NCBI RefSeq assembly: GCF_000176035.2
Contig: NC_015675.1
Coordinates: forward strand, 1,426,001 to 1,490,000
Reading direction: 5' to 3'
Source of the DNA: Mesorhizobium opportunistum WSM2075
GTDB lineage: Bacteria > Pseudomonadota > Alphaproteobacteria > Rhizobiales > Rhizobiaceae
Length of the DNA: 64,000 nt
Positions within the stretch are counted from its first letter, which is position 1; each line of letters starts with the position of its first letter. The translations under genes and the position numbers were made by a program. Positions 8,199 through 17,795 of the stretch are shown piece after piece. The notes under the pieces were generated by a model. The model saw only the letters and a program-made list of their open reading frames with translations, searched no databases and had not been told where the DNA came from.

Positions 8199-8372
8199 AT
8201 GTCTCTTGCATCCCATCTTGATGAGTTGCAGCGGAAACACGGCGACATCGAACGCGAGATCGATGACGCGATGAACCACCCGTCGGTGGACGACCTCGAA
8301 ATCGTGAATCTCAAGCGACGCAAGCTGGCACTCAAGGACGAGATTGAAAAACTGAGGGCGACCACGCATTGA
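8199..8372 (+). CDS. DUF465 (YdcH-like) small protein, second copy
   Basis: This is a 57-codon frame beginning MSLASHLDELQRKHGDIERE and ending in LEIVNLKRRKLALKDEIEKL, the DUF465 signature (helix, NLKRRKLALKDEI turn-helix). A GGGAG lies 9 nt upstream of the ATG. It is too short for many gene finders but the family match is clear. It shares the LKRRKLxLKD core with the divergent neighbour. A strong hairpin follows 43 nt after the stop. Confidence 0.85.
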   Translation: MSLASHLDELQRKHGDIEREIDDAMNHPSVDDLEIVNLKRRKLALKDEIEKLRATTH

Positions 8373-8414
8373 CGCTCACCTGATATAGCCGCTCGTTAGT
8401 TGCGGTTTTCCTTG

Positions 8415-8434
8415 CCGGCGGCAAGCGCCGCCGG
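8415..8434 (+). terminator. GC-rich hairpin after the second DUF465 gene
   Basis: An 8-bp perfect stem (CCGGCGGC 8415-8422, GCCGCCGG 8427-8434) with an AAGC tetraloop is followed by a T-rich run (TTTTGGTTTT). It fits a rho-independent terminator. Confidence 0.7.
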
Positions 8435-8500
8435 TGTGAGTTTTGGTTTTCACCGCTCCACCATGAGCCGCAGCTAATATCTCTACCGGTCTCACTTTTT

Positions 8501-8572
8501 GACCCCGGGTCGTGGACCGTTTCAGGTCCCCGGCGGGGATCAATTGCTGCCAGTGGCGACCTGTCGCCATTG
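8501..8572 (+). other. Hairpin-rich untranslated leader of ispG
   Basis: The 312 nt between the DUF465 gene and ispG hold no gene. After the terminator come three successive hairpins: GACC/GGTC at 8501-8511, GGACC/GGTCC at 8514-8529, and a 9-bp stem with one G-U pair at 8551-8572 (TGGCGA/TCGCCA core, CCTG loop). The last ends 112 nt before the ispG ATG. They could form a structured 5' leader, but I do not recognise any known riboswitch class. Confidence 0.35.
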
Positions 8573-8684
8573 ACAAGCCATCTTTGCTCATCCACCTCAT
8601 GCCCGAACTTCAGCGTATCGGCCCCGGGGAGCGTTCGTGTGTCCAAGTGGACGCATGGGGCTTCAGAGACAAAAGGCTGCCGGC

Positions 8685-9938
8685 ATGACCGGATATTTTT
8701 CCTTTCCCTTCCCTCGCCGCACCTCGGTCGGCGTCGATGTCGGCGGCGTGGTCGTCGGCGGCGGCGCGCCGGTCGTCGTGCAGTCGATGACCAACACCGA
8801 TACAGCCGACATCGACCAGACGGTCGCGCAGGTCGCGGCACTGCACCGCGCCGGCTCCGAGATCGTGCGCATCACCGTCGACCGGGACGAGAGCGCGGCC
8901 GCCGTGCCGCGTATTCACGAGCGCTTGCTGCGGCTTGGCATCAACGTGCCGCTGGTCGGCGACTTCCACTATATCGGCCACAAGCTCCTGGCCGACCATC
9001 CGGCCTGCGCCGAGGCGCTGGCCAAATACCGCATCAATCCGGGCAATGTCGGCTTTAAGGACAAGAAGGACCGGCAGTTCACTGACATCGTCGAAATGGC
9101 GATCAAACACGACAAGCCGGTGCGCATCGGCGTCAATTGGGGCTCGCTCGACCAGGAGCTTTTGACCCAGCTGATGGACGACAACCAGGACAAGGGTTTT
9201 CCGCTGACCGCGCAGGAAGTCACCCGCGAGGCGATCGTGCAGTCGGCGATCCTGTCGGCCGAGATGGCCGAAGAGATCGGCCTCGGGCGCGAGAAGATCA
9301 TCCTGTCGGCCAAGGTCAGCGGCGTGCAGGACCTGATCGCGGTCTATACCGAACTTGCCACCCGCTCCAACCACGCGCTGCACCTCGGCCTGACCGAAGC
9401 CGGCATGGGTTCGAAAGGCATCGTCGCCTCGTCCGCCGCGATGGGCATCCTCTTGCAGCAAGGCATCGGCGACACCATCCGCATCTCGCTGACACCGGAG
9501 CCGAATGGCGACCGCACGCGTGAGGTGCAGGTGTCGCAGGAGTTGCTGCAGACCATGGGCTTCCGGCAGTTCGTGCCGATCGTCGCCGCTTGCCCCGGCT
9601 GCGGCCGGACCACCTCCACCGTGTTCCAGGAACTCGCCCAGAACATCCAGGCGGACCTGCGCAAGAACATGCCGGTGTGGCGTGAAAAATATCCCGGTGT
9701 CGAGAACCTCAAGGTCGCGGTGATGGGCTGCATCGTCAACGGTCCGGGTGAATCCAAGCATGCCGATATCGGCATATCGCTGCCCGGCACCGGTGAAACG
9801 CCGACGGCTCCCGTCTTCGTCGACGGCAAGAAGGCGGCGACGCTGCGGGGGCCGTCGATCGCATCGGATTTCGAGAAAATGGTCGCCGACTATATCGAGC
9901 AGAGGTTCGGTCGCGGCGGCAAGGCCGCGGCAGAGTAG
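8685..9938 (+). CDS. ispG: 4-hydroxy-3-methylbut-2-enyl diphosphate synthase (GcpE)
   Basis: IspG reduces MEcPP to HMBPP in the MEP isoprenoid pathway using a [4Fe-4S] cluster. The 417-residue product has the TIM-barrel start [31 protein letters not shown], and the cluster cysteines C303 and C306 (CPGCG) and C349 (GCIVNGPGE). I start at ATG 8685, where the family begins ([12 protein letters not shown]); a GTG at 8637 in frame is less likely. A prenyl diphosphate synthase of the same supply route lies at 15463-16380. Confidence 0.96.
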   Translation: MTGYFSFPFPRRTSVGVDVGGVVVGGGAPVVVQSMTNTDTADIDQTVAQVAALHRAGSEIVRITVDRDESAAAVPRIHERLLRLGINVPLVGDFHYIGHKLLADHPACAEALAKYRINPGNVGFKDKKDRQFTDIVEMAIKHDKPVRIGVNWGSLDQELLTQLMDDNQDKGFPLTAQEVTREAIVQSAILSAEMAEEIGLGREKIILSAKVSGVQDLIAVYTELATRSNHALHLGLTEAGMGSKGIVASSAAMGILLQQGIGDTIRISLTPEPNGDRTREVQVSQELLQTMGFRQFVPIVAACPGCGRTTSTVFQELAQNIQADLRKNMPVWREKYPGVENLKVAVMGCIVNGPGESKHADIGISLPGTGETPTAPVFVDGKKAATLRGPSIASDFEKMVADYIEQRFGRGGKAAAE

Positions 9939-9942
9939 GGCA

Positions 9943-10797
9943 ATGCAGCGTTTCCTCTGGGTGGCGCTGATTTCCCTGTGCGGGCTGGCCTGGTCGACGC
10001 TGGTTCAGGCCGACCCGCCGCAATCGGCCAAGCAAAGGCTGATCGACAAGGTCTGCAACCTGATCCAGGCCCATGCCGACCAGAACGGGCTGCCCCGGGA
10101 TTTCTTCGCCCGGCTGATCTGGAAGGAAAGCAGGTTCGATCCCAACGCGGTCAGCCCCGTCGGCGCCGAAGGCATCGCCCAGTTCATGCCGGGCACCGCC
10201 AAGATGCGCGGGCTCGCCAATTCCTTCGACATCAACCAGGCGATCCCGGCGTCGGCGAAGTACCTGGCCGAAATGAAAGTCAGCTACGGCAATCTCGGCC
10301 TGGCGGCGGCCGCCTACAATGCCGGCGAAAGCCGGGTGTCGCGCTGGCTGGGTTCAGGCGGCTTCCTGCCGATGGAGACCGAGAGCTATGTCTTCGACGT
10401 CATGGGCGAGCCGGTCGACAAGTTCACCGACCGCGCCTATGCCGGCAAGATCGCGCCTCTCGACGCAAAGACGGATTTTGCCGCCGCCTGCCGCAAGCTG
10501 CCGGTGATCATGTCGAGGACCGTGGCGATGGCCTCGATCAACGTCAAGCCGTGGGGCGTCCAGGTGGCGGGCAATTTCCGCCGCAGCGCGGCGATCGGCC
10601 AGTGGCTGCGGGTGAGAGGCCGTTTCCCGGCCCTGCTCAGCGGCCATGATCCGGTGGTGAGCCGGGTGCGCACGCCGATCGGCCGGCGCGGCATCTATGC
10701 CGTCAGGATCGGGGTGAATGACCGCGCCGATGCCAATGTCATCTGCCAGAAACTGCAGAGCGTCGGCGGAGCCTGCGTGGTGGTGCGCAACCGATAG
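9943..10797 (+). CDS. Periplasmic lytic transglycosylase (SLT domain)
   Basis: This 284-residue protein has a Sec signal peptide (residues 1-23) and an SLT catalytic domain with Glu62 in the motif LIWKESRFDPNAVSPVGAEG, followed by IAQFMPGTA and AAAAYNAGESRV. It cleaves peptidoglycan glycan strands to 1,6-anhydro products in the periplasm. The last 75 residues (RTPIGRRGIYAVRIGVNDRA onward) look like an SPOR-type peptidoglycan-binding domain. The start is 4 nt after the ispG stop, so the two are probably cotranscribed. Confidence 0.9.
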   Translation: MQRFLWVALISLCGLAWSTLVQADPPQSAKQRLIDKVCNLIQAHADQNGLPRDFFARLIWKESRFDPNAVSPVGAEGIAQFMPGTAKMRGLANSFDINQAIPASAKYLAEMKVSYGNLGLAAAAYNAGESRVSRWLGSGGFLPMETESYVFDVMGEPVDKFTDRAYAGKIAPLDAKTDFAAACRKLPVIMSRTVAMASINVKPWGVQVAGNFRRSAAIGQWLRVRGRFPALLSGHDPVVSRVRTPIGRRGIYAVRIGVNDRADANVICQKLQSVGGACVVVRNR

Positions 10798-10819
10798 CCG
10801 ACAGGACTGAAGGAGGCGG

Positions 10820-11377
10820 TTGAAATTGCCAGCCAGGATCGTTCTGCTCAACGGCGTCGGCAGTGCCGGCAAATCCTCGATCGCCAGGGCGCTGCAGCAG
10901 ATCACTGCCGAACCATTCCTGCATGTCCAGATGGACAGTTTCGTCGCGATGCTGCCCGATGCCTTGCAGGACCATGCCGATGGCTTTTCCTATGAAACCA
11001 TCCGGCAGGAGGGCAAGCCTTCGGTCGTGATCAGGACTGGACCGATCGGTGCGCGGACCCTGCGCGGCATGCGCCATGCCGTTGCCGCCATGGCCGGGCA
11101 AGGCAACAACCTCATCGTCGACGACGTGCTGTGCAACGGCGAAATATCGGAATATGTCGAACTGCTGTCGGCCTTCGATCTCCATCGGGTCGGTGTCATG
11201 GCGCCACTGGACGTTCTGGAAGCCCGCGAAGCCCAGCGGGCCGACCGGCTGCCCGGCCTGGCACGTTGGCAATATGGACGTGTGCACAAGGGAATACGCT
11301 ACGACCTCGAAGTCGACACCAGCGTGCTGACGCCGCTGGAATGCGCCCGTCGCATCCAGCAACAATTTCGACTATAG
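10820..11377 (+). CDS. Chloramphenicol phosphotransferase-like P-loop kinase
   Basis: This 185-residue P-loop protein begins PARIVLLNGVGSAGKSSIAR (Walker A GVGSAGKSS). It has HVQMDSFVAMLPD and NLIVDDVLCNGE, features of the CPT family that phosphorylates chloramphenicol in Streptomyces. In rhizobia the true substrate is unknown. Translation begins at a TTG, either 10820 or 10826: AAGGAGG at 10810-10816 is 3 nt from the first and 9 nt from the second, so 10826 may be the real start. It follows the transglycosylase by 22 nt. Confidence 0.75.
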   Translation: MKLPARIVLLNGVGSAGKSSIARALQQITAEPFLHVQMDSFVAMLPDALQDHADGFSYETIRQEGKPSVVIRTGPIGARTLRGMRHAVAAMAGQGNNLIVDDVLCNGEISEYVELLSAFDLHRVGVMAPLDVLEAREAQRADRLPGLARWQYGRVHKGIRYDLEVDTSVLTPLECARRIQQQFRL

Positions 11378-11431
11378 GCGGCGATCGATTGGCCGGGCTT
11401 GCCCTGCCTCAAACAGGACTGGGGCAGCCAC

Positions 11432-12184
11432 ATGTTCGACGCCTACATTATCTGCGGCACGCCGAGAACCGGCAGCACTCTGCTGTGCAAGCTGCTGGCC
11501 TCCACCGGGGCATCAGGCGATCCTCACTCCTTCTACCGGCGGCAGGATGTGACGGAGTGGGCGCAGGAGTGGAAACTGCCGGCCCGCGAGACGATGGGTG
11601 AACTCGAATTCGACACTGCCTATCTCGATGCGGCAATCGCTGCAGGGAAGGGCGGGACAGATATCTTCGGCCTGCGCCTGATGCGCGAAAACCTGGATGA
11701 ACTTTCGGCGATCCTCAACCGGATTTTTCCGGGGCTTGCGGCGGACACAGCGCGTTTCGAAAAGGCCTTTGGCCATGTCCTCTACATACACCTGTCGCGC
11801 GAGGACAAGCTGGCGCAGGCTGTCTCGCTGGTCAAGGCGCAGCAGACCGGCCTTTGGCATGTCGCGCCCGACGGAACCGAGATCGAGAGGGTCGGAGTTC
11901 CCGGGCAAGCTCGGTATGATTTCCAGCGGATCAAGGGCGAGCTCACCGAGCTTGAAGCGTATGACGCGGCCTGGAACACATGGTTCGCAAAACAGGGCGT
12001 CACCCCATTGCGGATAGGCTATGAGCGCCTTTCCGCCGATCCGGCCGCGGCATTGCTAACCATCTGCGAAGCCCTGGGCGTTCAAGCGCCTGACGCCGAG
12101 GCGGTGCGGCCAGGCGTCGCAAAGCTCTCCGACGAGACGAGCCTGGACTGGATGCGCCGCTTTCACGTGGACGCAGCCGTCTAA
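11432..12184 (+). CDS. Stf0-type sulfotransferase
   Basis: This 250-residue protein opens with YIICGTPRTGSTLLCKLLAS, the PAPS 5'-phosphosulfate-binding loop of the Stf0 family (the trehalose 2-sulfotransferase group). It continues with FGLRLMRENLDEL, LYIHLSREDKLAQAVSLVKA and a C-terminal RIGYERLSADP. Such enzymes transfer sulfate from PAPS to sugars or lipids. In rhizobia sulfated surface polysaccharides and Nod factors are known acceptors, but nothing nearby names the acceptor here. The gene lies 54 nt after the kinase-like gene. Confidence 0.82.
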   Translation: MFDAYIICGTPRTGSTLLCKLLASTGASGDPHSFYRRQDVTEWAQEWKLPARETMGELEFDTAYLDAAIAAGKGGTDIFGLRLMRENLDELSAILNRIFPGLAADTARFEKAFGHVLYIHLSREDKLAQAVSLVKAQQTGLWHVAPDGTEIERVGVPGQARYDFQRIKGELTELEAYDAAWNTWFAKQGVTPLRIGYERLSADPAAALLTICEALGVQAPDAEAVRPGVAKLSDETSLDWMRRFHVDAAV

Positions 12185-12202
12185 GGCGTCGATGCAGGGT
12201 GC

Positions 12203-14542
12203 TCAGGCCGTCTTGGCCACCACCGTCTCACTCAGCCATGTGCCGATCTTGGCGCCGAGGCGATCGGGTGAAACCGGCTTGGGCAGATAGTCGTCCATGC
12301 CGGCCTCGATGCATTTGTCCCGGTCGCCCTTCAGCGCATGCGCGGTGACGCCGATGATCGGGATGTGGCCGCCCGAAGAGGTCTCGATCGCCCGGATGGC
12401 GCGGGTCGCTTCGTAGCCGTTCATCTCGGGCATCGAGACATCCATCAGGATCAGCCTGGGACGCAGCGACCGGTACATCTCGACCGCCGTGCGGCCATTG
12501 CCGGCGATGCGGTAGCTCAGGCCCAGGCCGTTGAGGATCTGGCCGAACACAAGCTGGTTCACGTCATTGTCCTCGGCAATGAGGATGTCGATCGGCCCGT
12601 TCGGCGTGGCGGTCGATTCCGGCGCCGGGACCACGGGCAAGGCGGGGCCACGAATGACGGTGAAGGGAAGCGGTGCCGGCTGGGGCTGAGGCTGGACAGG
12701 CTCGCGCGTGAATTGCGCCTTGCCGACCTGGGAGCGGGCCTTCTGGATGACCGAGATGACGGTGCCGAGCAGAACCGCGGAGCGCGCCGGCTTGGTCAGA
12801 TGCGCGGCAATGCCGAAGTCGATGATCATCTTGCCGAAATCGACCTGGTCGACCGAGGTCAGGATGACGATAGGGATGGCCGACAGCCGGCTGTCGGCGG
12901 CAATGGCCCGCGCGACGTCGGCACCGTTCATGCCGGGCATCTGGTAGTCGAGGATGATGCAGTCGACGGCGGCACCCAGCTGGTAGGCACGGTCGAGGAA
13001 GGCCAGTCCCACCGCGCCGCTTTCGGCGGCGGCGCAGTCGAAGCTCCAGCTCCTCAGCTGTTCGAGCAGGATCTCGCGGTTGACCGGATTGTCGTCGATG
13101 ACCAGCACGCGGGCGCCGGTGACGTCCACCGGCACGATCTCGTCGCGCGCCTGCGCAGTGTGAAGGGGCAGCGGCACCGCGAACCAGAACACCGAACCGC
13201 GGCCGATCTCGCTCTCGACGCCGATCTTGCCGGCCATCAGGTCGACGAGACGGGCGGCGATGGCAAGTCCGAGGCCGGTGCCTTCGTGGCGGCGGGTCGA
13301 CGATCCGTCGACCTGGGCGAATTTCTCGAACACGTTCTGCAGCTTCTCGGCCGGGATGCCGATGCCGGTGTCCTCGACACGCAGCTTGAGCTGGACGACG
13401 CCGTTGACGGTCTCGCCGCCGACATCGATCAGCACATGGCCCTTCTCGGTGAACTTCACCGCATTGCCGACCAGGTTGGTGACGATCTGCCGGAACCGGC
13501 CGGCGTCACCGACGACATAGGTCGGCAGGCGCGGGTCGACGCGCACGATCAGCTCGAGGTTCTTTTCGGCGACGCGCGCCGATACCAGCGTCGCCACGTC
13601 CTCGACCGCTTCGGCAAGGCGGAAGGGGGCGGGGTCCAGCGTCAACTGACCGGCATTGATCTTGGAGAAATCGAGAATGTCGTTGATGATGGTGAGCAGC
13701 GCGTTGCCCGATTTGACGATGACGTCGGTGAAGGTCTTCTGGCGAGCGGTCAGTTCGGTCTTGGCGAGGAGTTCGGCCATGCCGAGCACGCCGTTCATCG
13801 GCGTGCGGATCTCGTGGCTCATATTGGCCAGGAATTCCGACTTGGCGCGGTCGGCGGCCTCGGCCTTGAACAGGGATTCCGCCGACTGGGCAAAGGCCCG
13901 GCGGATCGCCTGTTCCATCGGCCGGAAGATCCAGAAGGCGACGACGGCCAGGACCGCGAACAAAAGCCCGCTCGCCCAGAGCAGCAAGCGGTCGCTGGCG
14001 ACATCGGCCAGGTGACGCTCTTCATCCATGGCGGTGCGCACGCGGACCAGCATGGGCTGGACGAACAGATCGTTCTGGTTGCGGATTTCGCGGGAACTCC
14101 ATTCGTCGGTCTTTTGCGCCACCGACATCAAGTTGAAGTTGCGCACCATGTCGCGCGGCGACCAGAACAGGTCGCCGTTGACGGAGGCCGCTTCGAGCTC
14201 GTTGAGGGTCCCGGCGGACAGGCGCGACCGAATCGCGGCGAGCTGCGCGCTCAGCGTTTCGATCTCGCCGGTCAGGCGCTCCGAATGGCCACGCGCCGCG
14301 GTGGTCAGGGCATCGCGCGTTTCTGCCCGCCAGGCGGAGCTGGTTGTCTCGGAGAAGCTGGTTGCGTTGCGCAGGTCGCGGGTGAAGATCACGAGATTGG
14401 CGCTCAGCGCATCGACCTCATGGCGGAAGGAATTGACGCGATTGAGCGCGAAAATGATGATGGCCGAAGCCAGCGCGAAGGCCAACAATCCTGAAAGATA
14501 ACGAATCCGGACCAATCGGATGAAGGAAGAATATTCCGGCAT
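12203..14542 (-). CDS. Membrane-bound hybrid histidine kinase with two receiver domains
   Basis: This 779-residue protein has two membrane segments (about 12-34 and 185-207) flanking a helical periplasmic sensor region of about 150 residues. A HisKA domain follows with His243 in [20 protein letters not shown], then HATPase with [22 protein letters not shown] and [10 protein letters not shown]. Two receiver domains end the protein, with phospho-acceptors Asp532 ([12 protein letters not shown]) and Asp701 ([13 protein letters not shown]). There is no Hpt domain, so phosphate must pass to a separate Hpt protein. I start at ATG 14542; a GTG 15 nt upstream is possible. The catalytic half closely resembles the kinase at 52730-56497. 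Confidence 0.92.
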   Translation of the reverse strand: MPEYSSFIRLVRIRYLSGLLAFALASAIIIFALNRVNSFRHEVDALSANLVIFTRDLRNATSFSETTSSAWRAETRDALTTAARGHSERLTGEIETLSAQLAAIRSRLSAGTLNELEAASVNGDLFWSPRDMVRNFNLMSVAQKTDEWSSREIRNQNDLFVQPMLVRVRTAMDEERHLADVASDRLLLWASGLLFAVLAVVAFWIFRPMEQAIRRAFAQSAESLFKAEAADRAKSEFLANMSHEIRTPMNGVLGMAELLAKTELTARQKTFTDVIVKSGNALLTIINDILDFSKINAGQLTLDPAPFRLAEAVEDVATLVSARVAEKNLELIVRVDPRLPTYVVGDAGRFRQIVTNLVGNAVKFTEKGHVLIDVGGETVNGVVQLKLRVEDTGIGIPAEKLQNVFEKFAQVDGSSTRRHEGTGLGLAIAARLVDLMAGKIGVESEIGRGSVFWFAVPLPLHTAQARDEIVPVDVTGARVLVIDDNPVNREILLEQLRSWSFDCAAAESGAVGLAFLDRAYQLGAAVDCIILDYQMPGMNGADVARAIAADSRLSAIPIVILTSVDQVDFGKMIIDFGIAAHLTKPARSAVLLGTVISVIQKARSQVGKAQFTREPVQPQPQPAPLPFTVIRGPALPVVPAPESTATPNGPIDILIAEDNDVNQLVFGQILNGLGLSYRIAGNGRTAVEMYRSLRPRLILMDVSMPEMNGYEATRAIRAIETSSGGHIPIIGVTAHALKGDRDKCIEAGMDDYLPKPVSPDRLGAKIGTWLSETVVAKTA

Positions 14543-14651
14543 GCGCAACCCCAACACATACGCATTATTTTAATGGTCGGGATTACGCTTCATTTACATT
14601 AAGATTTCGTTCGCGCGGACCGGCGAGTTGCTCGACAACGGAGAAGCGAGA

Positions 14652-15407
14652 TCAGATCGATGCCGTGATGCCGCCATCGACATAGAGGATATGGCCGTTG
14701 ACAAAGGACGAGGCATCGGAGGCGAGGAAGACACAGGCCCCGACCAGCTCCTCGACCTTGCCCCAGCGGCCGGCCGGCGTGCGCTTTTCAAGCCATTCGG
14801 TGAATGCCGGATCGGCGACCAGCGCGGCATTCAGCGGCGTGTCGAAATAGCCGGGCGCGATGGCGTTGCATTGCAGGCCGAACCTAGCCCAGTCCGTCGC
14901 CATGCCCTTGGTCAAATTGCCGACCGCGCCTTTGGTCGCCGTGTAGGGCGCGATGCCGGGGCGGGCAAGCGCCGTCTGGACGCTGGCGATGTTGATGATC
15001 TTGCCGCGCCCGCGACGGATCATGTGCCGGGCGACGGCCTGGCCGACATGGAAGACGCTGGCGACATTGGTCTGCAGCAGGCGTTCGAACGCGTCGGCGG
15101 GAAAGTCCTCGAGCGGCGTGCGGAACTGCATGCCGGCATTGTTCACCAATATGTCGATCGGCCCGCCGGACAGCTCGAAACTGTCGATCGCGGAACGGAC
15201 CGCGCCGTGGTCGGTGGCGTCAAAGGCGAGCGTTTCCGCTCCGCCGATCTGCGCTGCCGCGGCGTCGAGCTTTTCCGCGTCACGGCCGTTGAGGATCACC
15301 ACGGCGCCGGCTTGGCGCAGCCCTTTGGCCAAAGCAAACCCGATGCCTTGCGAGGAGCCGGTTACCAGCGCCCTGCGCCCGGCGAGATCGAACAGATTGG
15401 ATGACAT
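14652..15407 (-). CDS. SDR oxidoreductase, gluconate 5-dehydrogenase-like
   Basis: This 251-residue classical short-chain dehydrogenase has cofactor loop TGSSQGIG (16-23), NNAG (89-92) and the catalytic triad Ser142, Tyr155, Lys159 (YTATK). The C-terminus CVFLASDASSFVNGHILYVD is typical. The overall sequence (LFDLAGRRALVTGSSQGIGF) is closest to gluconate 5-dehydrogenase/Gno-type enzymes, which interconvert gluconate and 5-ketogluconate with NADP(H). Substrate assignment in this family from sequence alone is weak. Confidence 0.8.
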   Translation of the reverse strand: MSSNLFDLAGRRALVTGSSQGIGFALAKGLRQAGAVVILNGRDAEKLDAAAAQIGGAETLAFDATDHGAVRSAIDSFELSGGPIDILVNNAGMQFRTPLEDFPADAFERLLQTNVASVFHVGQAVARHMIRRGRGKIINIASVQTALARPGIAPYTATKGAVGNLTKGMATDWARFGLQCNAIAPGYFDTPLNAALVADPAFTEWLEKRTPAGRWGKVEELVGACVFLASDASSFVNGHILYVDGGITASI

Positions 15408-15462
15408 CTACGCTGATCTCCGTTGGTTCTCGCCATGCGGTCCCGATATTGGAGGCCGCCCG

Positions 15463-16380
15463 TCAGTTGTTCCGCGTCGCGACGAATGTGGCGGCGGCCT
15501 TCAGCAAGGCTGCGTTCTCGCCATAGGGTTCGAGCAATGCGTGCGCCTGCTCGACAAGCCCGTGCAACTGGCTGCGCGCCCAGTTCGTCCCGTGCAGCGC
15601 CACCAACGTTGCCTTGCCGGCGGCGGCGTCCTTGCCGGTGGCTTTGCCCATCTGGCTGGCGTCGGCCGTCAGGTCGAGCAGGTCATCGGCAAGCTGGAAG
15701 GCAAGGCCGACGGCCGAGCCGAATTCGGCCAGCCGCTCGCGGTCTTCGGCCGGAGCGCCGGCGATGATGGCGCCCGCCTCGCAGGCGAAGCGGATCAGCG
15801 CGCCGGTCTTCATCGCCTGCAGCCGGATGATGCCGGCTTCGTCCGGCGGCGTGCGCTCGGCTTCGAGGTCGAGCGTCTGGCCGCCGACCATGCCGCCGGC
15901 CCCGGCGGCGCGGGCGAGCGCCAGCACAAGGGCAGCCCGCCGCTCGGCCGGCAGCACGGTTGCCTCGCCGGCAATGATGTCGAAGGCCAGTGTCAGCAAG
16001 GCATCGCCAGCCAGGATCGCGGTCGCCTCGTCGAAGGCCCTGTGCACGGTCGGCTGGCCACGGCGCATATCGTCGTCGTCCATCGCAGGCAGGTCGTCAT
16101 GGATCAGCGAATAGCAGTGGACGCATTCAAGTGCCGCGGCGACGCGCAGCGCCGCTTCGCCATCGGCTGAAAAAAGCGCCGCGCTTTCCATCACCAGGAA
16201 AGGACGCAGGCGCTTGCCGCCGTTCAGCACGCCATGGCGCATCGCCGCCATCAGACGGCCGGGCCGCGCGATCTCACCCGTAAGCGGACGGTCGTCGAGC
16301 AGCCGCCGCAGCAGCACCTCGACGGCGGCCGCCCGCCTGATGAGCGCCATTTCGAACGCCATTTCGTCGTCATTCGTCAT
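15463..16380 (-). CDS. ispA: Farnesyl diphosphate synthase / geranyltranstransferase
   Basis: This 305-residue trans-prenyl synthase has GKRLRP (55-60), the first aspartate-rich motif DDLPAMD (95-101, bacterial spacing with two extra residues) followed by DDMRRGQPTVH, and a second aspartate-rich motif DDLLD near residue 236. It condenses IPP with DMAPP and GPP to C15 for ubiquinone, undecaprenyl phosphate and hopanoid synthesis. I start at ATG 16380 (MTNDDEMAFE); upstream codons do not resemble the family. It is convergent with nothing, and its start is 78 nt from the divergent mtgA start. Confidence 0.92.
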   Translation of the reverse strand: MTNDDEMAFEMALIRRAAAVEVLLRRLLDDRPLTGEIARPGRLMAAMRHGVLNGGKRLRPFLVMESAALFSADGEAALRVAAALECVHCYSLIHDDLPAMDDDDMRRGQPTVHRAFDEATAILAGDALLTLAFDIIAGEATVLPAERRAALVLALARAAGAGGMVGGQTLDLEAERTPPDEAGIIRLQAMKTGALIRFACEAGAIIAGAPAEDRERLAEFGSAVGLAFQLADDLLDLTADASQMGKATGKDAAAGKATLVALHGTNWARSQLHGLVEQAHALLEPYGENAALLKAAATFVATRNN

Positions 16381-16458
16381 GGCCGGGAGCGGTAGCCGAC
16401 ACTCAGACGTTGCGCAAGAAGGCAAGCGCCATTATGCCGGGGGAGGGAGAAGCACGGG

Positions 16459-17220
16459 TTGGGCGGCTTGGCGGAACCGATCGTCGATCATGAAACCGAA
16501 AAGCTGGACATGGCGCCGAGATCGCGCGGCGTGAACCGCCGCAGTCTCAGGCGCTGGGTCCGGCGCGGCATCGTCGTGGCCGCCGTGCTGGCACTTATCC
16601 CGGTGGTGCTGACCTTTCTTTACCTGCCACCCTTCGTGCATCCGGTGTCGACGCTGATGCTGAAGGACCTGACGACATTCTCCGGCTATGACCGGCGCTG
16701 GGTGTCGATCGACGATGTTGCGCCGGTGCTGGCCCATTCGGTCATCATGTCGGAGGACGGGCAGTTCTGCTTCCACCGCGGCGTCGATCTCGGCGAACTC
16801 CGGGGCGTCGTCGACGACGCGCTGGCCGGCGAGGCGACGCGCGGTGCCTCGACCATCACCATGCAGACGGTGAAGAACCTTTTCCTGTGGTCGCGGCCGC
16901 TAGGCTCGGTGCGCAAGGTCGTCGAACTGCCGCTGGCCGTCTACTTCGACGCGGTGATGTCGAAACGGCGCATCATGGAGATCTATCTCAACATCGCCGA
17001 ATGGGGGCCGGGCATCTACGGCATCGAGGCTGCGGCGCAGCACCATTTCGGCGTTTCGGCAAAACAGCTGTCCAGACGGCAGGCGGCACTTCTGGCCGTC
17101 ACACTGCCAAACCCGATCGCCCGCAACCCGGCGAAGCCCGGACCGGGCCTGAGAAGGCTTGCCAATCTGATCGAACGCAGGGCCGGCCGTTCCGGCGCCT
17201 ATGTCGGTTGTCTCCGGTAG
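16459..17220 (+). CDS. mtgA: Monofunctional peptidoglycan glycosyltransferase MtgA
   Basis: MtgA polymerises lipid II into glycan strands at the outer face of the inner membrane. The 253-residue protein has one N-terminal membrane anchor ([20 protein letters not shown]) and a GT51 domain with the catalytic Glu99 in [28 protein letters not shown] and [20 protein letters not shown] follow. The start is a TTG with GGGAGGGAG 10-18 nt upstream; an in-frame ATG at 16510 is an alternative. Lipid II depends on the undecaprenyl carrier made from the product of the neighbouring FPP synthase. Confidence 0.94.
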   Translation: MGGLAEPIVDHETEKLDMAPRSRGVNRRSLRRWVRRGIVVAAVLALIPVVLTFLYLPPFVHPVSTLMLKDLTTFSGYDRRWVSIDDVAPVLAHSVIMSEDGQFCFHRGVDLGELRGVVDDALAGEATRGASTITMQTVKNLFLWSRPLGSVRKVVELPLAVYFDAVMSKRRIMEIYLNIAEWGPGIYGIEAAAQHHFGVSAKQLSRRQAALLAVTLPNPIARNPAKPGPGLRRLANLIERRAGRSGAYVGCLR

Positions 17221-17361
17221 GCTTGCTCAAAAAAATTCACGGCAGCGCTGGCCAAAACAGCATCAGGCGTGTATAGGCACCCGACTTTCTCAGATTTAGG
17301 CCCCGACATGGCCCTTTCACGAGGGCGGGCGGGGCTTTTGACCATGTAGTGGAGCATATCC

Positions 17362-17544
17362 ATGGCCGTTCCGAAACGCAAAACCTCTCCGTCCAAGCGC
17401 GGCATGCGCCGCTCGGCCGACGCCCTCAAGGCCCCGACCTATGTCGAGGACAAGAATTCCGGCGAAATGCGCCGCCCGCACCACATCGACCTGAAGACCG
17501 GCATGTATCGCGGTCGCCAGGTGCTGACCCCCAAGGAAAGCTGA
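17362..17544 (+). CDS. rpmF: 50S ribosomal protein L32
   Basis: This is a 60-residue basic protein beginning [20 protein letters not shown], the invariant L32 start, and ending in [13 protein letters not shown]. It has no zinc-binding cysteines (the C-minus form common in alphaproteobacteria). A strong terminator follows 30 nt after the stop, so it is probably monocistronic. Confidence 0.97.
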   Translation: MAVPKRKTSPSKRGMRRSADALKAPTYVEDKNSGEMRRPHHIDLKTGMYRGRQVLTPKES

Positions 17545-17573
17545 GACCAGCTTTTCCCAAGGTTTTTGGTTCC

Positions 17574-17602
17574 AAAAGACCGGCCAGTGGCCGGTCTTTT
17601 TG
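17574..17602 (+). terminator. Rho-independent terminator of rpmF
   Basis: A 12-bp perfect stem (AAAAGACCGGCC 17574-17585, GGCCGGTCTTTT 17589-17600) with a 3-nt loop ends in a T run. It is symmetric and could also stop transcription from the right. Confidence 0.92.
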
Positions 17603-17795
17603 CGTTTGCAGGCGTCCGGGCCGGCATGACCTATGCCAAAGGCAAGGCGGTCGGTGGCGATACCCACCGGAGTGACCTTGCTGTACCGAGGTTTGAACGC
17701 TTTCGTCGCCACCATTTCATGTGGCTGGAAACACGCGAGACCCCGACCGCTCGAGCCGCGGGTGATGACGAAGGCGAGGCAACAGAGGAGATCCC

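Noticed and set aside
12338..14494. A 718-codon open frame opposite to the hybrid kinase
   Set aside because: It mirrors the kinase gene; its composition is His/Asp/Arg/Gly-rich with no family resemblance, as expected in GC-rich antisense frames.
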